Assembly (NCBI GenBank): GCA_030696465.1
Contig: JAUYSE010000204.1
Coordinates: 1-15,540 of the forward strand
Source: Legionellaceae bacterium
Lineage (GTDB): Bacteria; Pseudomonadota; Gammaproteobacteria; Legionellales; Legionellaceae
Length of the DNA: 15,540 bases
Reading direction: 5' to 3'
Below the pieces are notes generated by a model. The model saw only the letters and a list, made by a program, of their open reading frames with translations, ran no database searches and was not told the DNA's origin. Numbering within the stretch: the first letter of the stretch is position 1; each line of letters starts with the position of its first letter. Positions 9,765-15,540 of the stretch are shown in pieces. Made by a program: the position numbers and the translations under genes.

Positions 9765-10853
9765 TTACATACTCTCCTGAATCGCGTGATAAAATGCCTG
9801 TAATTGCGTTTTGGTATGCGTCGCCGTAATCACGACTCGCAAACCACTGTGTATTTTTGCCACCGTCGGTGGTCGCATAGCCAAACAAAAAAAGCCCTTT
9901 TCGATCAAGGCATCGGATACTTCTAAAGCCCTCAAAGGATCACCTACCCGTAAAAATTGAATGGGCGTATCAGAGTGCAACCAACGCGTATCTGCTTGAA
10001 TGAGATGCTTAAAATAGGAAATATTATCAAATAAAGTTTGCCGGGCCTGATCAGCTGTTTGGACCCATGCCAAGGTTTGTAAAATACCATAGGCTTGTGC
10101 AGGACTCATCGCCGTAGAATAGCAATAGGCGCGACCAAATTGCACTAAAGCATCTATCCACTCTGCATTGCCCGCCACCACAGCCCCTTGAGCACCAAAC
10201 GCCTTCCCTAAAGGAATCGTACGTAAAGGCACTTGCTGCGTATTTAATCCCTCTGCAAGTACCAGACCCATGCCGCGATTGCCGTATAAACCAAAGGCAT
10301 GCGCTTCGTCTACCAATAGGCGCAAATCAAACTGTGTTTGTAAGGTTGCTAATGTTGATAAAGAAGCGCACTGCCCGGTCATACTAAAGACCGATTCCGT
10401 CAAAAATACCGAAGGGACTGGTGCTGCTCGCAAGAAGTCTTCTAGTTGCGTGATATCTTGATGCCGACAACGTTGATACCCTAGCTCTACCGCGGCTAGA
10501 CCATCATACCAAGACGCATGCAGCTGTTTATCGAGATATATTTTACGATTTCCTTTTGCGAGTACATTACATACCGCTAAATTGGCGTTGAATCCTGAGG
10601 TAAATAATACGGCATCTTCTGTCCCTAACGCCTCACAAAATGCCTGCTCAACTTGATGATGGATGTCATGATACCCCGCTACTAAAGCTGAACCTTGACT
10701 CCCGAAAGAGTACTTGGCATAGCCTTCTTGATAGGCTTCTTGTAAGCATTTTTCTTGCGTGGCCGCGAGATAGTCGTTACTGCAAAAACTGATACTGCCT
10801 GCGGGCATCATACGTCGTTGACGCCGAAGCGCAGATGAAACGGAAACTCGCAT
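9765..10853 (-). CDS. bioF: 8-amino-7-oxononanoate synthase BioF
   Basis: PLP enzyme that condenses pimeloyl-ACP with L-alanine to 8-amino-7-oxononanoate, the first committed step of ring assembly. The 362-residue protein is slightly shorter than the usual 380-390, mostly at the N-terminus. Visible motifs: CSNDYLA (24-30), GSQGSALVAGYHDIHHQVE (51-69), TESVFSMTG (152-160), VDEAHAFGLYG (181-191, the Asp that holds the PLP ring nitrogen) and the PLP lysine K217 in PLGKAFGAQGA. A Shine-Dalgarno AAGGGTG lies nine bases before the ATG. It is second in the operon, separated from bioB by a 60-base gap that holds a palindrome, and one base from bioH. Related alpha-oxoamine synthases such as glycine C-acetyltransferase are unlikely given the operon. 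Confidence 0.96.
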   Translation of the reverse strand: MRVSVSSALRRQRRMMPAGSISFCSNDYLAATQEKCLQEAYQEGYAKYSFGSQGSALVAGYHDIHHQVEQAFCEALGTEDAVLFTSGFNANLAVCNVLAKGNRKIYLDKQLHASWYDGLAAVELGYQRCRHQDITQLEDFLRAAPVPSVFLTESVFSMTGQCASLSTLATLQTQFDLRLLVDEAHAFGLYGNRGMGLVLAEGLNTQQVPLRTIPLGKAFGAQGAVVAGNAEWIDALVQFGRAYCYSTAMSPAQAYGILQTLAWVQTADQARQTLFDNISYFKHLIQADTRWLHSDTPIQFLRVGDPLRALEVSDALIEKGFFCLAMRPPTVAKIHSGLRVVITATHTKTQLQAFYHAIQESM

Positions 10854-10883
10854 CTAACAAATCACCCTTACTCATCTAACTAT

Positions 10884-10909
10884 GTAGGTTGAGTCTTGAC
10901 CCAACCTAC
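10884..10909. repeat. 26-base imperfect palindrome, REP-like
   Basis: The arms GTAGGTTGAGTC and GACCCAACCTAC are reverse complements except for one A/C mismatch, with TT at the centre. The element fills much of the 60-base gap between bioB and bioF. It could form a strong hairpin in the transcript but has no following U run, so it is not a classical terminator. Palindromes with GTAGGTTGGGT-type arms are dispersed in many proteobacterial genomes, so a REP-like or small mobile repeat is the likeliest reading. It may alter the ratio of bioB to downstream message. Confidence 0.7.
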
Positions 10910-10913
10910 GAAA

Positions 10914-11909
10914 TTAAGCGTCTGCCAGCGCCTGCATAGATATCCCTAATTTTTGAAGCAATACTACATCATCCTCGGTTTCTGGATTAGGGGAGGTAAG
11001 TAGCTTATCTCCTAAAAAGATGGAATTTGCCCCCGCAAAATAACACAAGGCTTGTAACTCATCACTCATCTCTGTGCGTCCGGCAGTCAAACGAATAACC
11101 GACGCTGGCATAATAAGACGCGCCGTCGCAATCGTACGCACTAACTCTAAGCCATCTAAAGGCACTGCATCCGCCAATGGAGTACCCGCAACTCTTATTA
11201 AACGATTAATGGGCACACTTTCTGGCGGTGTTGACAAATTGGCTAAAGTACACAAAAACTCTATTCTATCTGTGCGGCTTTCACCCAAACCTAATATTCC
11301 GCCACAACAAACGCGCATGCCAGCCTCTTTAACACGCTCTATAGTGTCTAAGCGATCTTGAAAGGTTCGGCTTGTAATCACTTTATTATAGTAAGAAGGG
11401 GAGGTATCAATATTATGGTTATAATAATCCAAACCCGCGTCTGAAAGCTGTTGTGCTTGCACATCGTCGAGCATCCCTAAAGTCATGCAAGTTTCCATAC
11501 CTAAGGCTTTCACTGCCTCGATCATTTCAAACAAAGCAGGCATTGCTTTTGCGGGCGGTGAGCGCCAAGCAGCGCCCATACAAAAGCGTGTCGCACCTTG
11601 CGCTTTGGCTTCTTTAGCACGCTCAATAACGGCTTCTAGAGATAATAATTTTTCTTTTTCAACCGCTGTTTCATAACGGCCACTTTGAGAACAATAAGAG
11701 CAATCTTCTGGACAAGCACCGGTTTTAATACTTAGCAATGTTGCTGCTTGTATAACATTTTCATCGTGATTCGCTTTATGCAGCGTATGCGCTTTATCCA
11801 ATAGCGTATTAAACGGTTGTTCATATATAGCTTGTACCGCCGATTCCGTCCATGTCGTTTTATTCGATTCCACAATAACCTCATTCTCTTTTATAATACC
11901 TTGGCCCAT
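10914..11909 (-). CDS. bioB: Biotin synthase BioB (radical SAM)
   Basis: Radical SAM enzyme that inserts sulfur into dethiobiotin, the last step of biotin synthesis. With the start at 11909 it has 331 residues. The [4Fe-4S] motif is C66-x3-C70-x2-C73 (ACPEDCSYCSQ). The likely [2Fe-2S] ligands are C110 (RFCMGAAWR), C141 (METCMTLG), C201 (VCCGGILGLGE) and R273 (VIRLTAGR). YNHNIDTSP and VPINRLIRVAGTPL are also typical. In-frame ATGs at 11939 and 11924 would add up to ten residues. I prefer 11909 because GAGGG lies eight bases before it and because the candidate promoter would start transcription near 11939. It is the first gene of the biotin operon, divergent from bioA. Identification is firm; the start is likely. 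Confidence 0.96.
   Translation of the reverse strand: MGQGIIKENEVIVESNKTTWTESAVQAIYEQPFNTLLDKAHTLHKANHDENVIQAATLLSIKTGACPEDCSYCSQSGRYETAVEKEKLLSLEAVIERAKEAKAQGATRFCMGAAWRSPPAKAMPALFEMIEAVKALGMETCMTLGMLDDVQAQQLSDAGLDYYNHNIDTSPSYYNKVITSRTFQDRLDTIERVKEAGMRVCCGGILGLGESRTDRIEFLCTLANLSTPPESVPINRLIRVAGTPLADAVPLDGLELVRTIATARLIMPASVIRLTAGRTEMSDELQALCYFAGANSIFLGDKLLTSPNPETEDDVVLLQKLGISMQALADA
11869..11897 (+). promoter_or_regulatory. Candidate bioA promoter inside bioB
   Basis: A perfect TATAAT (11892-11897) with TCCACA (11869-11874, four of six consensus bases) 17 bases upstream points toward bioA. It lies wholly within the first codons of bioB on the opposite strand. Transcription would begin near 11904, giving a leader of about 45 bases. 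No strong ribosome binding site precedes the bioA ATG. Confidence 0.45.
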
Positions 11910-11917
11910 GATAAAGT

Positions 11918-11974
11918 CCCTCATCAGAAAGTCAACCATAATTTATCTATGCCAGACATTCCTTCACTTCTCAA
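11918..11974 (-). promoter_or_regulatory. Candidate bioB promoter and ribosome binding site
   Basis: On the minus strand TTGAGA (11969-11974) and CATAGA (11946-11951), preceded by an extended TG, are 17 bases apart. They predict a start of transcription near 11939 and are followed by the Shine-Dalgarno GAGGG (11918-11922). The -10 lies on the bioA start codon and the -35 inside bioA. The ribosome binding site is good and decides the bioB start; the promoter matches only moderately. No clear BirA-type operator (TTGTAAACC and its complement) is visible. Confidence 0.35.
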
Positions 11975-13211
11975 AAAAGAACGCGCACATATATGGCCGC
12001 CAGCTACGCGTGGTAAAGATAGAGATCTTTACCCTCCTCTCATGGTGTATGAAGCGGAAGGCTGCTATCTGCAAACCCATCAAGGGCCTCTCATCGATGC
12101 CATCTCTAGCTGGTGGTGCAAACCTTTAGGGCATAAACATCCGGCGGTTATTTCTGCTATTCAAACCCAGCTACAAAAATTTGAGCATGTGATTGCTGCA
12201 AATACGACCCATGAACGCCTGATTACATTAGGAGAGCATATCGCTCGGCATACGCAGCTTCCCTATAGTTTTTTTGCCTGTGATGGCTCCTCCGCAGTAG
12301 AAATCGCTCTAAAAATGGCCGTGCACGCGCAACAAATTCAGGGTCATACCCAAAAAACCGGATTTATCGCCTTAAAAAACGGCTATCACGGCGAAACCTT
12401 AGGCGCCTTAAGTGTTACAGACATGCCTCTTTATAAAAGCCCTTATGCTGCCTGCACACTGCCCTGCACTTTTATCGATCCCCATGCGCCCTTTGAAGAA
12501 GCATTACTTTTACTAGAACCTATCGCGACGACGACCGCCGCTTGTATCTTTGAACCACTCATTCAAGGGTCCAACGGCATGCATCCTTATCCAATTGCCT
12601 TTTTAGAAAAACTGATACACTGGGCACAACAACAGGGTATTTATTGTATTGCTGATGAAATTATGACCGGGCTCTGCCGACTCGGCCAATGGCTTGCTTG
12701 CGATAGCTTATCTCTAAAGCCCGATATGATTTGTCTGTCTAAAGGTCTGTGTGCTGGCGCGCTGCCCATGAGCTGTGTGAGTCTTTCTGGCACTTTATAT
12801 AATCTCTTTCATGAAGATCATCCAAGCATCCCTGCTTTTTTGCACTCCCATACGCAAAGTGCCAATGCATTAGCGGTGGCAGCAGCCGTTACCACCTTAG
12901 AAATCATGGAGCAAGAGAATTTTTGCAATAAAGCGCAGCATCTAGGGGATCAGATGTATCAACGCTTTAAAAGTATTGCAGAGCGTGGTCAGCATCTACA
13001 CCATATTCGTCAACTAGGAGCCATCGTTGCCGGAGATCTCCCTTGCGCAACTGATGGCCTTCGTCTTGCGCAAGAAGCGGCAAAACGAGGCGCTCTTCTG
13101 CGACCCATGGGTAACACGCTTTATTGGTTTCCTCCGCTCATTATGGATATCAATACCCTAGACAAATTAGCCAAAATCACTGAAGATACTCTTATTGCCC
13201 TCTATGGATAG
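11949..13211 (+). CDS. bioA: Adenosylmethionine-8-amino-7-oxononanoate transaminase BioA
   Basis: Class III PLP aminotransferase that converts 8-amino-7-oxononanoate to 7,8-diaminopelargonic acid, normally with S-adenosylmethionine as amino donor. The 420 residues (E. coli: about 429) carry SSWWCKPLGHKHP (53-65), DGSSAVEIALKMA (112-124), KNGYHGETLGALSV (143-156), IADEIMTG with D236, the PLP lysine K265 in LSKGLCAG, and RPMGN (R385). The open frame extends upstream to 11817, but that part is antisense to bioB and does not resemble BioA, so I choose ATG 11949. In the N-terminal motif, IWHPYT of E. coli reads IWPPAT here, so the substrate-contacting Tyr is Ala19. The segment equivalent to HGPTFMGNPLA is HSHTQSANALA. 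The function is secure; donor preference might differ. The next gene overlaps its end. Confidence 0.95.
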   Translation: MPDIPSLLKKERAHIWPPATRGKDRDLYPPLMVYEAEGCYLQTHQGPLIDAISSWWCKPLGHKHPAVISAIQTQLQKFEHVIAANTTHERLITLGEHIARHTQLPYSFFACDGSSAVEIALKMAVHAQQIQGHTQKTGFIALKNGYHGETLGALSVTDMPLYKSPYAACTLPCTFIDPHAPFEEALLLLEPIATTTAACIFEPLIQGSNGMHPYPIAFLEKLIHWAQQQGIYCIADEIMTGLCRLGQWLACDSLSLKPDMICLSKGLCAGALPMSCVSLSGTLYNLFHEDHPSIPAFLHSHTQSANALAVAAAVTTLEIMEQENFCNKAQHLGDQMYQRFKSIAERGQHLHHIRQLGAIVAGDLPCATDGLRLAQEAAKRGALLRPMGNTLYWFPPLIMDINTLDKLAKITEDTLIALYG

Positions 13212-13218
13212 AACTTTC

Positions 13219-13650
13219 ATGCGAATTTTTGCAGTACTCATCGGTATAATTTGTCTTAGTCCTCTCGCAATAGCCGAAGATATACCCTCTGGCAGCTATT
13301 GGGAATGTAGTGCCGAAGATGCCAATCAAAAGATGTGGACATTGCAGGCTAGTCATCAGCGTCTTGCGCTGAATAATGCGATGGAGGCCTGTAAAAAAGA
13401 AAGTACTAAACCCGGTACTTGTCGCGCTCCTCAAGAGCAATGCGAACCCTTTCTAAATGGGAAAAATATAGGACCTATGTGGCAATGCACCGCTTTAGAT
13501 CTTGATGCAAAACCCTGGATAAGCAACCCCTATCGTCACCGAGACGATGCGGCAATTGCCTCGAAAGCGTATTGCCATGATCATAGTGCGTTTCCTGATA
13601 GTTGTTATATTAATCTTTTAACCTGTAAAAATATCAATGCACGCCGTTAA
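13219..13650 (+). CDS. Small secreted protein with duplicated four-cysteine unit
   Basis: I do not recognise this gene by name. From ATG 13219 it has 143 residues and begins with a signal peptide (MRIFAVLIGIICLSPLAIA, likely cut after Ala19). There is no lipobox, so the product should be periplasmic or secreted. The mature part is two copies of one unit: W28-x-C30, W40, C58, C68, C75 and W88-x-C90, W100, C119, C129, C136, an offset of 60 residues with nearly identical spacing. Eight cysteines suggest disulfides formed outside the cytoplasm. ATGs at 13195 and 13204 are in the same frame and would overlap bioA; 13219 fits a normal signal peptide but its ribosome binding site is weak. The 3' end overlaps coaE by 14 bases, so it is probably co-transcribed. 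It sits where many gammaproteobacteria have pilD before coaE. Confidence 0.85.
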   Translation: MRIFAVLIGIICLSPLAIAEDIPSGSYWECSAEDANQKMWTLQASHQRLALNNAMEACKKESTKPGTCRAPQEQCEPFLNGKNIGPMWQCTALDLDAKPWISNPYRHRDDAAIASKAYCHDHSAFPDSCYINLLTCKNINARR

Positions 13651-14257
13651 TTTTGTCGTAGGAGTCGTTGGCACCTTGGCGTCCGGAAAATCTACCGCTT
13701 GTAAAATTTTACAAGCAGAAGGCGTCACCTATTTCAATGCCGATCAGCTTGCCCGAACTTTATTGGAGCCTCCTTCTACGCTACTTGATACGCTGATTCA
13801 ACATTTTGGCCCACAATATTTACTTCCTAATGGACAATTAGATCGCCTGGCTTTACGTCAACGTCTATGCGTAGATCTCGACAGCAAAAAATTTTTAGAG
13901 GAAACCTTACATCCCCCTATTCGAGCCCAACTCAAAAAATATATTGAAGAAAAATATTATCACCCGTACGTCATTATTGAAATTTCCGTATTTTATGATC
14001 GCAGTCAATATTCTTACATTGATAGAATATTATGCATTACTTCTCCCCTTGAACAACAAATTCAAAGAGCCTCACAACGCGATCAACGCCCAGAATTTGA
14101 AATTCAGCAATTACTGTCGCGACAAGCATCCACGGAACAGTTACAATCTTATGCGGACGATATTGTTCAAAATGACAGTACATTGAGCATTTTTACCAAA
14201 AAAATTCGGAATATACATCAGAGATATTTACAATTAGCACAACTCAAGTCATCATGA
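13637..14257 (+). CDS. coaE: Dephospho-CoA kinase CoaE
   Basis: Cytoplasmic enzyme that phosphorylates the 3'-hydroxyl of dephospho-CoA with ATP, the last step of coenzyme A synthesis. The 206 residues match the family length. Motifs: P-loop GTLASGKST (12-20, K18), FNADQLAR (33-40), HFGPQYLLPNGQLDRLALRQ with the usual family pattern, TLHPPIRAQL, RASQRDQR and ADDIVQND (the usual ADDVIDN). It is divergent: the first Asp of the family DAD motif is Asn34 (the second, D36, is kept), and the PLLxE segment reads SVFYD. The ATG lies 14 bases inside the preceding gene with no obvious Shine-Dalgarno, consistent with translational coupling. zapD follows after 34 bases, the same order as in many gammaproteobacteria. 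Confidence 0.93.
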   Translation: MHAVNFVVGVVGTLASGKSTACKILQAEGVTYFNADQLARTLLEPPSTLLDTLIQHFGPQYLLPNGQLDRLALRQRLCVDLDSKKFLEETLHPPIRAQLKKYIEEKYYHPYVIIEISVFYDRSQYSYIDRILCITSPLEQQIQRASQRDQRPEFEIQQLLSRQASTEQLQSYADDIVQNDSTLSIFTKKIRNIHQRYLQLAQLKSS

Positions 14258-14291
14258 CAACCACTACCGAAAAAAGCAATGGAATAGACAC

Positions 14292-15035
14292 GTGAACCCC
14301 GATAACCAGATTATCACGTTTCAATGGACAACCCATTATTTGCCCAAAATTGCTGTGCGTATTGAATCTTTATGTCAATCTGCAGAACAAGCTTGTCATG
14401 AAACACACCCGGTTATTCACCAGGTAGCGCTGCATAACATTTTAGAAATTATTAAAATTATTGAAAAACCAGAACTAAAAAGTCGATTCCTTAAAGAGTT
14501 TTTGAGAATGGAACATGCCTGTATAAAACAAGGCGGCGATTTCCCCTTTCAAAAACAATTACATGACGAGATTGTCTATTTAAACCACACTGCCGGACGC
14601 TTTGGCGAAGCTATTCAAAGCCACCCTTTACTCCAGTCTATTCGTAGTGGGCAATCCAATCATCATGAAATCGACATCGATTGTCCCCAGCTCTTATTTT
14701 GGCTCAAAAACGATCCTGAACCGCGTCAACACGATCTTCGAAAATGGCTCAAGTGTTTACAACCTCTTCATAAAATGGTTTCACTCTATTTAAGCTTATT
14801 AAAACATACCGCTGTTTTTGAAGTTATCCCTATGCCACAAGGTTTTTACCAACGTAATTTGCCCCCCAGACTCACTTGCCAGCTTATTTTATGTAAAATT
14901 AATAGAATGTATGGTTTAGTCCCTAAAATACAATTGGGTAATTATGGTATTAGTTTACGGCTCTACGAAGCAGAAACTATGCGTGAAGCGCAACCTCAGG
15001 ATGCTTTTTGTGAGTTAGCTATTTGTCAGACGTAG
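14292..15035 (+). CDS. zapD: Cell division protein ZapD (FtsZ-associated, DUF1342)
   Basis: ZapD binds the C-terminal tail of FtsZ and bundles its filaments at the division ring. The 247-residue length is the same as that of E. coli ZapD. Recognisable family features are an N-terminal helical segment after ITFQWTTHYLPKIAVRIESL, ELKSRFLKEFLRMEH, IRSGQSNHHEIDIDCPQLLFWL (family: GGxCxFDLPxYxxWL), GFYQRNLPP and the C-terminal strands PKIQLGNYGISLRLYEA. The usual FEHPLNE start motif is not kept. The start is GTG at 14292 with GGAA seven bases upstream; ATGs just before it run into stops. Position immediately after coaE supports the call. The 3' end overlaps the convergent methyltransferase gene by 21 bases, and no terminator is visible. 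Sequence is divergent but context and C-terminus are convincing. Confidence 0.88.
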   Translation: MNPDNQIITFQWTTHYLPKIAVRIESLCQSAEQACHETHPVIHQVALHNILEIIKIIEKPELKSRFLKEFLRMEHACIKQGGDFPFQKQLHDEIVYLNHTAGRFGEAIQSHPLLQSIRSGQSNHHEIDIDCPQLLFWLKNDPEPRQHDLRKWLKCLQPLHKMVSLYLSLLKHTAVFEVIPMPQGFYQRNLPPRLTCQLILCKINRMYGLVPKIQLGNYGISLRLYEAETMREAQPQDAFCELAICQT

Positions 15036-15540
15036 CTGTTGAATATAAGCCGTCGCAACCCCCCAACTCATCAGTACATGGGTAGCGTGCAATATTTCAA
15101 AATATTGCGGTTCTAATTTTCGACTAATAGTAATAATGATTGCCTTGCTTGCTTTATCTCGTAAATGCAGCTGTAGTTGATCCCAGAGAGCCCCCCAAAA
15201 TGCAGTCGCATGAATAAATATCAAGGAAGATTCTTGAAACTCAGTTTTTAAAAAATCATCTTGGATAAAATGAATTTTCTGCGCGCGTACAGTATAGGTC
15301 GAAATAACTTCCAAGCGCTTTTTTTGCGCAAGTGCGGCAGCATGTAAAGGTTGTAACAACTCCACCCCATAGTAGGCTTGCATATCATAGATCATTGCAC
15401 AAGCGACGACTGCTTTTCCTATGCCAGAGCCTAAGTCATAAAAACAGCGGTGCGTTTTTGGTTTTGTTAAGGAAATTAAGGCAATAAATGAGACAAAGTC
15501 GACCTCACCATAAACATATTCAGGTGCATCATGCTCTGCT
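15015..15540 (-). CDS. DOT1-like class I SAM methyltransferase (5' end outside window)
   Basis: The frame enters from the right edge, so the N-terminus is missing; 174 residues are visible. It contains YVYGEVDFVSF (fragment residues 8-18), the SAM-binding loop FYDLGSGIGKAVVACA (33-48), the post-loop acidic motif GVELLQPLHAAA (58-69) and FIQDDFL (91-97), followed by FIHATAFWGALW (108-119). The order YGE, DLGSGxGK, GVE, DDFL resembles the catalytic domain of DOT1 histone H3K79 methyltransferases. The NNF segment that contacts the methyl site in DOT1 reads HATAF here, so histone substrate activity is not assured. The internal ATG at 15395 is not the true start because the SAM motif lies upstream of it. 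Family is likely; substrate is unknown. Confidence 0.8.
   Translation of the reverse strand, partial: AEHDAPEYVYGEVDFVSFIALISLTKPKTHRCFYDLGSGIGKAVVACAMIYDMQAYYGVELLQPLHAAALAQKKRLEVISTYTVRAQKIHFIQDDFLKTEFQESSLIFIHATAFWGALWDQLQLHLRDKASKAIIITISRKLEPQYFEILHATHVLMSWGVATAYIQQLRLTNS

Noticed and set aside
11910..11939. Longer BioB starts at 11939 and 11924
   Set aside because: GAGGG is placed eight bases before 11909, and the added residues are not typical of BioB; not excluded entirely.
11910..11947. GATAAA and TTTATC inverted repeat as a BirA operator
   Set aside because: Only six bases per arm, 26 apart, and unlike the known TTGTAAACC-type operator.
11817..11948. Upstream extension of bioA by 44 codons
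   Set aside because: It is antisense to bioB, does not look like the start of a BioA protein, and the family length is met from 11949.
13195..13218. Earlier starts of the small secreted protein at 13195 and 13204
   Set aside because: They add acidic or polar residues before the signal peptide and overlap bioA; 13219 gives a standard signal peptide.

Overview
The window looks like a gammaproteobacterial chromosome, probably Legionellales/Coxiellaceae-like. This rests on moderate-to-low GC, a gammaproteobacterial biotin cluster (bioB-bioF-bioH-bioD with divergent bioA), the coaE-zapD pair, and two flanking genes of the host-interaction type common in intracellular members of that group: a giant DUF3638-like protein and a DOT1-like methyltransferase. 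The lineage is an inference; no rRNA or other marker gene is present.

Bases 1-8293 (minus strand) are one uninterrupted reading frame of at least 2764 codons. It starts at 8293 and is still open at the left edge. Its C-terminal third carries the hallmarks of a helicase-like ATPase core (P-loop, DEAH box, SGT and TGTP motifs, and an AMRMRG motif near the end) in the arrangement I associate with the DUF3638/DUF3645 family of giant proteins. The N-terminus has a His/Asn/Cys pattern that could be a cysteine-protease-like domain, and there is one ankyrin-like repeat. The P-loop is encoded across a run of nine G residues. No other gene lies in this 8.3 kb; the short ORFs in other frames are shadows.

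Bases 8385-11909 (minus strand) form a tight biotin operon, bioB-bioF-bioH-bioD. A 26-base palindrome sits in the bioB-bioF gap. bioF and bioH are one base apart, and bioH and bioD overlap by 10 bases. bioC, the usual partner of bioH, is absent from the window. Divergently, bioA starts at 11949, only 39 bases from the preferred bioB start, so the two promoters must lie partly inside each other's genes.

Bases 11949-15035 (plus strand) hold bioA, a small secreted protein made of two copies of a 60-residue four-cysteine unit, coaE (dephospho-CoA kinase) and zapD (FtsZ-associated division protein). The first three overlap end to start, which suggests one transcript. At the right edge a convergent gene encodes a DOT1-like class I methyltransferase. 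Its N-terminus is outside the window and its 3' end overlaps that of zapD.

The core genes act in pimelate processing and biotin assembly (BioH, BioF, BioA, BioD, BioB), in CoA synthesis (CoaE) and in cell division (ZapD). The two edge genes and the cysteine-rich secreted protein are the unexplained parts.
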